A DNA stretch of 64,000 nucleotides. Origin: Anisus vortex (Eukaryota > Mollusca > Gastropoda > Planorbidae). The DNA lies in contig OX421496.1 of the NCBI GenBank assembly GCA_949126835.1, positions 24,203,844-24,267,843 on the forward strand, written 5' to 3'. Shown in pieces: positions 1 to 11,800 of the stretch. Position numbers and translations under genes: made by a program. Positions within the stretch are counted from its first letter, which is position 1; each line of letters opens with the position of its first letter. The notes under the pieces are model-generated. The model saw nothing but the letters and a program-made list of their open reading frames with translations, was not told where the DNA came from and made no database searches.

Positions 1-1298
1 TTTGTTCACATAGGTATGTTGTTCCAAAGATTGAAAGGTACCTTGATGCAAACGTTTTGATATTAGGAAAGTTTTCCTTGGGCAAAAACTGGTAAAAACC
101 CATCAGTCTTTCTTTGAACTTATCCCTAATGAGGTCATTTGCTTGCAACTCAATGACCTCCAGCTGCGGTTCATCTGGGCAACTGGCCACGTCTGCTTCA
201 AATGGGTTTTGAAACATTCTCAATTCCTCTGCCTTTGAATCCAAATCAGAAATCCGCTCCTGAAACTGCAGCTGGAGGTCTTTGATGATCTCGCATGCAA
301 ATGAAGTTGGGAACTCAGCTGTTGCTCCAGCCATGAAACACTGCTGAAAGTGCGTCAACTAGTTGGCCTGTACTTGTTTCAAAAACAAGACAAGTTGGGA
401 TCTGAAGGCCTTTACGTGGGTGTAAAGATCAGAAACTAGATTTTTCTCTCCTTCTAGTTTTAGGTTCAGAAAATTTAAATGATTAGCAAAGGCCAATTTC
501 CATACCCACTCTTCACCAGACAGTAATAACTGTGACTTGCCTTTACCTTCCAGGAACTCACGTATTTCCTTTCTTAACTTAAATACTCTGCCCAGAACTT
601 TCTCACAATCTAGCAATCTTACTGCTTTGTAACATGGTAAATATTTCGATTCTGTGTCTGTATCTTTCAAAATGTCTCTGTATAGTCTATGACTGAGTCC
701 ATGTGACCTTATTAAATTGACCATCTTTACCACAAGATTCAGTACACTGCTAATGTCAATATATTTAGCACACAAAGCTTGCTGGTGAATAATACAATGC
801 AGGAACATTGGTTGTGAAAGTTTTTTTTCATTACACAACTGCTTCACTTGTCCAACCAAACCTTTCTTTATGTCACTCATGTTCTTTCCTCCATCAACAG
901 TCAGGCAACTGAGGTTAGTCCAGTCCAAGTTATAATCAGTAAATGTTTTTTTCAACTCATTGGATATATCCTCTCTGGTAACAGTGTCATACATGCTGTG
1001 TAGGGAAGCCAGCTCTTGTGTTATGTTCATGTCTTCATCCACACCTCTAATGAACACAAGCATTTGAGAGGTAGAATGTGCATATTTATCCTGATGTTTG
1101 CTTTAATGATGACGGCGCAGGTTGTATTCTTTCATCACAGCCAGTTTCGTTGCTATTCACACACAATGCTTTCTTGCCGGATCTGCTGAACTTTGCAGGA
1201 TACATGTAAAATTCCCTTTTTTTTTCTGTAGATAAAAAGGACTCCACGGGCGCATGAGAGAGCCATGCGGCCCGCGGGCCGTAGTTTGGAGACCCCTG
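1..1298 (-). mobile_element. hAT transposon, GTF2IRD2/ZBED5-like, 3' part of transposase plus terminal inverted repeat
   Basis: On the minus strand, a long reading frame (1063 down to 359) looks like the RNase-H-like part of hAT transposases of the GTF2IRD2/ZBED5 type: it has the TVDGGKNMSD and FLHCIIHQQALCAKY motifs. After one in-frame TAG (359-361) the same frame continues to the window edge and reaches the hAT C-terminal signature FGTTYLCEQ near position 15. Upstream (1064-1150) a piece resembling the zinc-finger end (KEYNLRRHH) is joined directly, so the middle of the N-terminal half seems deleted. The element ends at 1298 with the inverted-repeat end CAGGGGTCTCCAAACTACGG, read on the minus strand. 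The other end lies outside the window. It is a recently dead or internally deleted copy: one nonsense codon, little other decay. I saw no splice sites suggesting a domesticated gene. Confidence 0.82.
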
Positions 1299-1319
1299 CT
1301 ATAGGCCATAGGCGTATAG

Positions 1320-1564
1320 CAGGGGTCGGCAACCTTTTGTTTTTTAATAAAATAGGTAGCCTAGTGTGCCAAAGGCAAAGTAGGTTTTCTAATTCATTCA
1401 GCATGCCAACAGCCAGTCAGCCAGAAAAGTCAACCAGTGCCACCAACGACCAACCAATTTCTTGTAGAAGGGACTTGAATTGAGTTTTTGTGGGTCTTCT
1501 AAGTGCCATTGAAAATCATTTGGTGTGCAAGGTCTGGCACATGTGCCGTAGGTTGCCAACCCTG
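1320..1564. mobile_element. short non-autonomous hAT element (MITE-like)
   Basis: A 245-bp stretch is bounded by CAGGGGTCGGCAACC on the left and GGTTGCCAACCCTG on the right, an inverted pair. The 8 bases outside each end are gcgtatag and gactatag, which match at 6 of 8 positions, as expected for an aged hAT target-site duplication. Its termini are the same as those of the larger element at 13360-15940, so that family probably mobilised it. It begins only 21 bp after the end of the neighbouring hAT copy. No coding sequence was recognised inside. Confidence 0.7.
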
Positions 1565-1612
1565 GACTATAGCATAGCAGTTGAAACAGTATCTAGTCTA
1601 GGCCTACCTTTT

Positions 1613-2793
1613 ATACTCGCGTATAAGTCGCACCGGTGGATAAGTTGCACCCATAGATGAAGATTATTTTTCTTATATGTTGTCATTGACCCGCCTTTAA
1701 GTCGCACTCTGACTTTCAGAGGTTACACTGCCTTTTAACTTCTCAAAAATGCATACCTTTTAAACATTAAAGTTACTAAATATTCACCCTTATTTAGAAG
1801 CTTTCCTTAAAAATTGTTTCAATAATCAAATAAAGGCAGCAGGTGCATCATTTATTTTAAACAACCGATCAATACATCCATTAGTCATATGAGAAAGTAA
1901 GATAGCCTATCGGTTTCTCCACCTGTCCCTGTCCTTACTCAAGTTTCTATCCCTATAGTCGGTCGAGACACACAAAAAAATTTTGAAGTACGGCTTTCTA
2001 GACTATTGTCTAGACTGAATGGCGCCGGTATTGATTAGCGCTAATCGCGTACCTTAATTACCGTTAACATTGTTTGTAATGATTTCAAACGCAACTGTGT
2101 GGCTGACAATAAGCTGTGTTTTTTTTTCTACCCTTGCATGCAACTAATGAAAAATGAATGAAACACACTATTGTCATTTCACGCATTATTTCTATATAGA
2201 TTTGAAAAAAATTCCTGTGTCAATCGGCCGATCGTTGTTTTGGAAACATTGCTTTATTAGTAGACTATATAGCTTCTAGGCCTAGACCATAGCCCATAGG
2301 TCCTAAATAAAATGCATCTTAAGGTACTAATCTACAAGCTTATACCTACCTTATAGGCATAGACGGGGTTACCCACATTTACGATTATTTCCATACTGTA
2401 ATTTGCGTTCAATAGGCCTACAAAAAATGCCGCCCTAAGCTTATCCACGCTACGTTTCGGCAATACAAAAGTTCAAAAGAAAAGAGAGTGGGGGGGGGGG
2501 GAAAGAAGGGGTCTGAAAAACCTAACATATTTGTCCATTTCAATTTCAATTTCAGTTGATTATATAAAGATATTATATTTACACAGATAATGTCAAATGT
2601 AGGCCTACGCACATCCTAGTAATTATAGATAACTACAATCAACTATACGGGTTATGTAGGAAACTGTATGACAGAGTAGTGATGTTTTTTTGACTTTTCA
2701 AAAAAAGTTTCCAGTATATACGTTGCACCATTACTTTTTGTCAAAATTTTCAGGAAAAAAGTGCGACTTATACGCGAGTATATACGGTATATC
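1613..2793. mobile_element. TIR DNA transposon, non-autonomous (GCGTATAAGTCGCAC family), copy 1
   Basis: The left end reads TATACTCGCGTATAAGTCGC and the right end carries its reverse complement, ending in the ...GAGTATATACGGTA end near 2790. The inverted repeats match over about 22 bp exactly and more loosely beyond. The interior has no convincing reading frame and includes a G-run at 2490-2501. A diverged copy in opposite orientation is at 37822-38737, sharing long internal blocks such as the CCGAAACGTAGCG segment. Superfamily not determined. Confidence 0.7.
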
Positions 2794-3185
2794 AAATCCC
2801 ACTGTCAAGTACTGTCCTACTAAAAAATCATAAATACTAAATTATACTATCTGTACTGCATGTCATGTACCATTTTCTTAGATATTTAATGCAGGTTAGG
2901 TTCAAAGGGGGGGGGGGGGGGAGAAAAGTGACTTCATAAAGCCACATATTTAGTAGCGTGAATTTTTTTTTTTCTGTCTAGGGTTAGGTTTATATAGGCA
3001 AGTTCTATTTAAAGTTAGCCTACTTGGCCATAAAAAGCCTTAAAAAATTGTTTAGTACTAGTTACTGAATAATTAAATTTTTCAAAACTTAATGAATTTT
3101 TCTTTTTATTAATAATTTTTATGTATTTTCATGTTCTTAATATTACATTTATTTGTATTGTTTCATTTATATTGTTTTACAGGCC

Positions 3186-5745
3186 ATGAATCATAATGTC
3201 CAACAACATAAAACACCTGTGCCATGGGAAAGGTACATTTAATCTTTTATTTATTAGCATTGTTTGAAAATAAACCTTTTGAGTTCATTTTAGATATTAC
3301 ATTTTATACCAATAGTTTGTTTTCACATCATGTTCTCTGTTGTTCAAAAGTTGTTTAATCTTGAAATTCTCTTGTTTTTGTCTTTTTCATAAATGTGTTC
3401 CTTTTTTTTTTAAATTGATTTAAATTATCAAAAAATAATTTATTGTATTTTTGACTCAAAGCTGTACTACACGTTTGAGATTTTAAGAGTTTTACAGTAA
3501 ATAATCAAGTTATGTCCAAAAACTACATGTGAACGTTGCTTCACCGGCTCTGTGGTTCAATTCGGTCTGATGGGATTATTTTATTGATCTTAGTAGAATT
3601 TTTAACTTAGCTTTGAAATCAAATAATTTTTTTTATCTGTCTAGTGATATCAACCAATATTTATGATATGTTAAACATGAGTGTAAAATTAGAGCATTAA
3701 GAATTTTGAAAATCTTCTTTCTATTTTTTTTACAATTTGAGCTTTTTTTTCATTAGATTTGTAACCGTCTAATCTGTTGTTCTTGTTAAAATGTGGAGAA
3801 GCACATGGCATTGTGTTTCTATCCAAATGTTTTATGTAAATTAAATCTTTAAAAAAATTATTAAAAATGATGAACAGTCATGATTTGAGTGCAGTCAAAT
3901 AGTGCAGCTAGTGTCCGTCAATATTTTAGAGTTACATGACATAAGTGTCATACATAGCAATCTATACTATTAACAAACGTTCTCAGCCCTTTTAAAAACA
4001 CCATACATGTGGGACTTTAAACCAAAATCTTGTTATGTACTTGTCATAAGTTCAGAGAAAAGCTGTTGTAGAGACTGTCTGTGTTTGTTACTAGCTAATT
4101 CATTGGTCTGGTACTACAAACATCATCATCATCTTTACCAAAGTTTCTGTATGAGCTATTATAATATTTTTGTGTTTTTTTTTTAATTTACCGCTAGGAC
4201 TGGATTTTACCCCATTTTATTCTGAGGTTCAGATGATGGTGTGAAGCGCGCTCCAAAGTTCAAAAGGGCACTTCACTGCTCTGTTGTTTCCAGCTTCTTT
4301 TCTAGCATAGTTTTTTTCAAATATCTTAGGGGATTCTCTGAAATGTTATATGTAAAGAGATTTTTTAAATAAAAGTTGTACTTAATCTGTAAAGACAAGT
4401 TGTGTCCAATGTTTAACTTGACTTTACTCACTTTTTTTTCAACTTCACTTGTCTATTTGTCTATCTACCATACAAAACGTAATCAAATTTGACACAATTC
4501 CCAGTAAGCTATCACTTTCCTATTTGGATAATAGATGAATTGTTTTATACTTATATCAAATATTAAAATTTTAGCTGTGCAAGAATTATAAATAAGGTAA
4601 AAAAATAAATAAAGCCCTGATATTTTTCTGAAGTTTAAATAATCTGGATGGGGATTAAGGCCGAAGAAATTGTCATGGGAAAAGGAGACACATGGTAACC
4701 CCAAATTAATTGATTTGTATTTTATGTAACAATGTTGTTGTTTTATTTTTTCTCCCTGTGCCAGTCTGTCAAGTCCAAGAGTAACAAGTATTTTTACATT
4801 GGAAGATTACAAGAGAGCTGTTATCAAAGGAAACATATCTGTTATAGAGCAGTGCCTGAATCAAGGTTTACTTTGCTTACATTTGTTTATAGAACTTTTC
4901 ATACTTTAAAGAAAACATTGCAGTGAACTATCTCTCTCCATTCATACAAAACACCATGTAGGCATTTAAGGTGTCTATTTAATCTATAAAACTACTTTGA
5001 ATACATTTTCATATAAATCATATAAAGCTTATTATATTTATAATATTTGTTGTTTCTTCAACCATTATTAATATGTAATGTTATGGCTTTGGAAAACAGA
5101 TTTACCTTTTGATACACCTTTTAAAGGAGGTTGGACAGCATTGATGTATGCAGCCAACCATGTTCAACCAGATGTTCTACAGCTTCTTATTGCTCAAGGA
5201 GCTAATGTCAACTATCACTATGGTGAGATTCTATTCTGAAACTGTCATTTTTTTAATAGCAAGAACACAGACAGATTAGTAACTATTGAAATCTCTGTAT
5301 ATTTATTTACATTTTCCTTGCTAATAAGAGATTATGAATTAAAAAAATTAAAATCTTTTTTCATATAATTTTGTTTAATAAATAAAGTTATGTGATTGCT
5401 CCAAGGTCAAGGATGTTTGATAACATTCACACAATCACATTCACACAATGTTTGATAACATTCACACAATCACATTCACACAATGTTTGATAACATTCAC
5501 ACAATCACATTCACACAATGTTTGATAACATTCACACAATCACATTCACACAATGTTTGATAACATTCACACAATGTTTGATAACATTCACACAATCACA
5601 TTCACACAATGTTTGATAACATTCACACGATCACATTCACACAATGTTTGATAACATTCACACAATCCATTTGTATTAACAATAAAAGTTTAAATAATTT
5701 AATGCACTGTACAAGATGAACCCTTATGAATACAATAATTACATG

Positions 5746-5804
<59 letters not shown>

Positions 5805-8800
5805 CAGCTAACAATTTTTTAAAGGCTGGGAGTCTTGTAGTTTATCACAAAGTATTCAGTTTGATAAGATTGAGATATAATTTTTAGCCTGTTCAGTTGT
5901 CTGTAATTTATCAGTATCAGGATTATTACTACACTAGCATAGAAAAATTAGATTCTCCAAAGTTTCTTATTAATATTGTTTTCAAAACGTGTTCTCAAAA
6001 CTATTAACGATAACTTTAATGAGTTTGATAACCTCTGCACATTCACATCATTTTTAGCCTGTTCAGTTCTCTGTAATTTATCAGTATCAGGCTTATTACT
6101 ACACTAGCATAGAAAAATTAGATTCTCCAAAGTTTCTTATTAATATTGTTTTCAAAACGTGTTCTCAAAACTATTAACGATAACTTTAATGAGTTTGATA
6201 ACCTCTGCACATTCACATCATCTTTAGCCTGTTCAGTTCTCTGTAATTTATCAGTATCAGGCTTATTACTACACTAGCATAGAAAAATTAGATTCTCCAA
6301 AGTTTCTTATTAATATTGTTTTCAAAACGTGTTCTCAAAACTATTAACGATAACTTTAATGAGTTTGATAACCTCTGCACATTCACATGGCATGATACTG
6401 TTTTATTGGGTTCTAGCATCTTAAAACATATTCTGGTAGGTTTTTGTATTTCTAAGATATTAGAAGGACATCTTTTTGAGAAAACAAATGAGTGGGATCG
6501 AATAGCTTAATCTTCTCTTTGTTGAAATCAAAGTTCTTGCGTTTATATAAATGTAGTCAATTGTTTAGTTGTTACTTGAATTTAATCACTGTTCTTTGTG
6601 TGTGATCATACCTTAAGTCATTGCATTTTGCCAAAAAAAAATGTTTGTCTCTGTGCAATGAATGAAATGTTGTTGCTATTGTTTTTTATCTCTAGTGTAG
6701 GTACTTGATTGTCTGAGTCTCCATTACATCGTACCTACATTATGCATCAGTGGAGTCCAATTCTAATTGCTGGTTGTGGCATGTCCTGCTCTAAGTTCTC
6801 GCTTCACGCATAGAGATAACATATCTCTTATGAACTCCTCAAATAAAACATTCATCTTTTTGTTAATTAATGACTATTTACTTCATTTTTTTCTCATTCC
6901 GTTAAAGAGTTCTTTACCCCTCTGATGGCAGCCTGTTCAGCAAGTGATTTAGAAAAAGAAGAAAACGTCACACAGTGTGTGAAACTGCTTATTGCGACAG
7001 GTGTCAGTGTAAATGCACAAGATAGGTAATACATTATTGAGTGTCTTTATATAAGTCATTTTTTTGTGTGGATAATTTAGGCAGTAAAATCTGGCATTAG
7101 AAGGAGCATAAAGGCTAAGATTGTAAACTATTGAATGTTACATTAATAAAAAAAGGACTTTTAATCTAAGTATTATTAAGTCTTGTAAAATAATTGGTAT
7201 AATATAATAATATTTCATAACTCAATAATTATTTATGGGGGCATGGTGACTGAGCAGCAGTGTGTTTAGCTGGTGTAAGAAAGTGTGTTTAGCTGGTGTA
7301 AGAAAGTGTGTTTAGCTGGTGTAACAAAGTGTGTTTAGCTGGTGTAACAAAGTGTGTTTAGCTGGTGTAAGAAAGTGTGTTTAGCTGGTGTAACAAAGTG
7401 TGTTTAGCTGGTGTAAGAAAGTGTGTTTAGCTGGTGTAAGAAAGTGTGTTTAGCTGGTGTAAGAAAGTGTGTTTAGCTGGTGTAACAAAGTGTGTTTAGC
7501 TGGTGTAACAAAGTGTGTTTAGCTGGTGTAACAAAGTGTGTTTAGCTGGTGTAACAAAGTGCGTTTAGCTGGTGTAACAAAGTGCGTTTAGCTGGTGTAA
7601 CAAAGTGCGTTTAGCTGGTGTAACAAAGTGCGTTTAGCTGGTGTAACAAAGTGTGTTTAGCTGGTGTAACAAAGTGTGTTTAGCTGGTGTAACAAAGTTC
7701 GTTTAGCTGGTGTAACAAAGTGCGTTTAGCTGGTGTAACAAAGTGTGTTTAGCTGGTGTAACAAAGTGTGTTTAGCTGGTGTAACAAAGTGTGTTTAGCT
7801 GGTGTAACAAAGTGCGTTTAGCTGGTGTAACAAAGTGTGTTTAGCTGGTGTAACAAAGTGTGTTTAGCTGGTGTAACAAAGTGCGTTTAGCTGGTGTAAC
7901 AAAGTGCGTTTAGCTGGTGTAACAAAGTGCGTTTAGCTGGTGTAACAAAGTGCGTTTAGCTGGTGTAACAAAGTGCGTTGAGCTGGTGTAACAAAGTGTG
8001 TTTAGCTGGTGTAACAAAGTGTGTTTAGCTGGTGTAACAAAGTGTGTTTAGCTGGTGTAACAAAGTGTGTTTAGCTGGTGTAACAAAGTGTGTTTAGCTG
8101 GTGTAACAAAGTGTGTTTAGCTGGTGTAACAAAGTGTGTTTAGCTGGTGTAACAAAGTGTGTTTAGCTGGTGTAACAAAGTGTGTTTAGCTGGTGTAACA
8201 AAGTGCGTTTAGCTGGTGTAACAAAGTGCGTTTAGCTGGTGTAACAAAGTGCGTTTAGCTGGTGTAACAAAGTGTGTTTAGCTGGTGTAACAAAGTATGT
8301 TTAGCTGGTGTAACAAAGTGTGTTTAGCTGGTGTAAGAAAGTGTGTTTAGCTGGTGTAACAAATTGTGTTTAGCTGGTGTATCAAAGTGTGTTCAGCTGG
8401 TGTAACAAAGTGTGTTTAGCTGGTGTAACAAAGATCCTGGGTTTGAATCCTTGTGAAGGCTAGGATTTGTACACCGAGCCTGGAGGGTGTCCCTGAGTCT
8501 ACCCAGCTCTAATGGGTAACGGATTTTTTGAGGCAAAGAAAAGGTGGGATATTGTCCTGGCCACACAATCCATTAGTATGCCTTGGCCAAAGAAAGTGGT
8601 GAACGCTGCTTCACCGGCCCTGTGGTTCAATTCGGTCTGATGGGATTATTTGACTACTTTACTTTAAAGAAAGCGTATTACTTAATACAATAAAAATTCA
8701 AAATCTGCTATAGTTTCCTAATCTCCATTGTTTATTTCTAGACAACAAATAACAGCATTGTGTATTTCTAGACAACATATAAGAGCATTGTGTATTTCTA

Positions 8801-11800
8801 GACTACATATAACAGCATTGTGTATTTCTAGACAACATACAACAGCATTGTGTATTTCTAGACAACATATAACAGCATTGTGTATTTCTAGACAACATAT
8901 AACTCCATTGTGTATTTCTAGACAACATATAACACCATTATGTATTTCTAGACAACATATAACACCATTGTGTATTTTTAGACAACATATAACACCATTG
9001 TGTATTTCTAGACAACATATAACACCATTATGTATTTCTAGACAACATATAACACCATTGTGTATTTTTAGACAACATATATTACCATTGTGTATTTTTA
9101 GACAACATATAACACCATTGTGTATGAATGTATAATTGTTATTGATTAATGTATATATGTATTGAGCTTACTTTTTGTGAGTAGCATATCTGTTTGTTTT
9201 GTATTTGATGACTTAAACTCTATTTGTTGTACAATAGTAAAACAAATTTCCTTCAGGATAATTTAGATTATCATTATAAGACAATATAAAACACCATTGT
9301 GTATTTGTAGACAACATACAACTTCCTTGATGTTAGCAAGTCAATAAATAACACCATTGTTTATTTGTAGACAACATACAACTTCCTTGATGTTAGCAAG
9401 TCAATAAATAACACCATTGTTTATTTGTAGACAACATACAACTTCCTTGATGTTAGCAAGTCAATAAATAACACCATTGTTTATTTGTAGACAACATACA
9501 ACTTCCTTGATGTTAGCAAGTCGAGAAGGACATGCTGAAGCTGTCAAGGTTTTGATTGAACATGGAGCAGAGGTTAACAAGCAGGATGGAAGGGGCTGGA
9601 CAGTAAGCTTGTTAACGATTTCAATAAGTATTTGTCAAGATGTTGTGGTATTGATATATAATATGTAAGGTAGAAGGTGTACAAGGGATAAATAAAATAT
9701 TTAAGGTGTGCATGATATTGAATGTGCAATAGTGCACCATAGTGTGAGATTGTGGAGAGCTTGTAAAGTCGATATAGCAACGCAGAAACCAAGAGAGAGT
9801 TTAGTTGACAGTTGGACTAGACGTGAGATGAGTCCTGAATATGGGAGTTGTACTTGTCTACCAACAACTCAAGATGTGGCCAGAGTATATGTGAAGACAG
9901 TGTTGTACAGTGACTAGCACATGCATTAAACAGTTTTATTGAAGAGGAGCCTCTGTTGTATTTCAATTTATATGTGGTAGAGTGTTCGTCCTATACAGTG
10001 CTTTTAAAAAAAAAAAATAGGTGCCGGTACTCAGTGATGGATTACCTAACTTTTAAAGCAGTTTCGCATTTTATAATTTAATTCTTATTGCGCGCAATTC
10101 TAAAATAATTCAATTTTAACAAATTAATAATAAAATTAATTAACAATAAATGTTAAAATACAAGAAAAGTAATAATTTTTTCCCCACATACTGGTGCATA
10201 CCATCACAAAAAAAGCACTGGTCCTGTGACAGTATTAATGATAACATATAGAGCATATGCTATCACTGAATCATTGCACTGGGTATCACAGAACATAGAT
10301 CATGCCACTATAAAACATATTTATATAAAATATATTTAATATAATTTTAATCTAGTGTCATTAGTTTGAAAATCCATATATTTCAAATTTCAAGTCCATT
10401 TCTTGAATAAAATATTACAGTGACTTTTTTTTGCTCAATAATGAAAATACTAAAAGGCAGAAAGTAAAAACTTTTCTTGCACGCAGTAATTACCTTTTCT
10501 CTTAAGTAGATTTAGTCCATTAAGTTCTATTATCTGATAATATTTAAATATAAATATTTTATTAAGCTTCTATTACCTGCTAAATTTCTGCTGTGTATAC
10601 CACATATACCATCTATTAATGTACTAATTGATATACTACACCCCGGGCCTTATTTCGCATAAGATATGCTGTGCTTTTTTACAGCATAAAAAATTCTGTA
10701 AAAAAATTAAATCAGGATATTAGTTAATTTTTTTTGAAGAGGAAAAAGAAAATTTTCTTTTTTCGATTCAATAAACATTTTGTCAGAGACTGGTGAAAGA
10801 TTATAGTGTTTTTGTGTTTTAATATTAGTATTAAAATATGTTTGTATTAGGGAAATGTATAGACCTGGGCTTGTGATATAAAATCAATCCATGGTTAATA
10901 TATGCGCCTGGGCTTAGAGGAGTAAAATTGGCTAGTGTACTGAATGGGTTAATAGTTCTTTTGTTTTACTGTTTACATGGGTAACAAATTTATCATAGCT
11001 TAAGGCTGGCCAAGAATTAAAATATATGAAAAAGATCCATTGAAATTACTTTTGAGAAAGATATCATTTTACAAAATTACTTCAAATATTTTCTTTCAAA
11101 CGTTAACTTTATTTTAAGCTGTGGTGCTCTTCTGTGCAATAATCTTCTGTATAGAATGAGTGTGTGTAACATATAAGTTAAGACAAGGAATTCTAATCTG
11201 GATTTCCTTTATTAATCCTATGAGCACTGTATGTATATGAAGCCTGACTTTGTATTTTTGTGTAACTTCCAATCTACTTCCAATCTACTTCCAATCTACT
11301 TCCAATCTACTTCCAATCTACTTCCAATCCACTTCCAATCTACTTCCAATCTACTTCCAATCTACTTCCAATCTACTTCCAATCTACTTCCAATCTACTT
11401 CCAATCTACTTCCAATCTAGGCCTTAACTTGGGCTGCTCAACGAGCAAGGAAAAGTGTTGTGGAATTATTGTTGAGCTCTGGAGCTGATCCGAAAATTCA
11501 ACACCGTGATCAACTAACAGTCACAGATCTAGCCGCTTCCTTACCAACAAATGAGGTATATTAGCTTCTAATAAAAGTTAAAGTAAAGTATCCCGTCAGA
11601 CCGAATTGATCCACAGGGCCGGTGAAGCAGCGTTCACCAGTTTCTGTGGCCATGGCATACTTGGGGATCTGTGGCAAGCACAAAACCCAGCCGCCTTTAC
11701 TTTACCCCAACTAGTCTCAGGTACTCATCCGAGCTGGGTAGACTCAGGGACACCCTCAAGTCGCGGAAAAAAATCCTAGCCTGCACCAGGATTCAAACCC

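Noticed and set aside
8728..9135. Open reading frame of 135 codons with a repeated CISRQHIT motif
   Set aside because: It is the translation of a 30-bp intronic minisatellite whose period is a multiple of three; no start context or flanking exon support.
9700..9920. Open frames on both strands after ASZ1 exon 5
   Set aside because: No recognisable domain or splice support; possibly part of an unknown repeat, but not enough to call.
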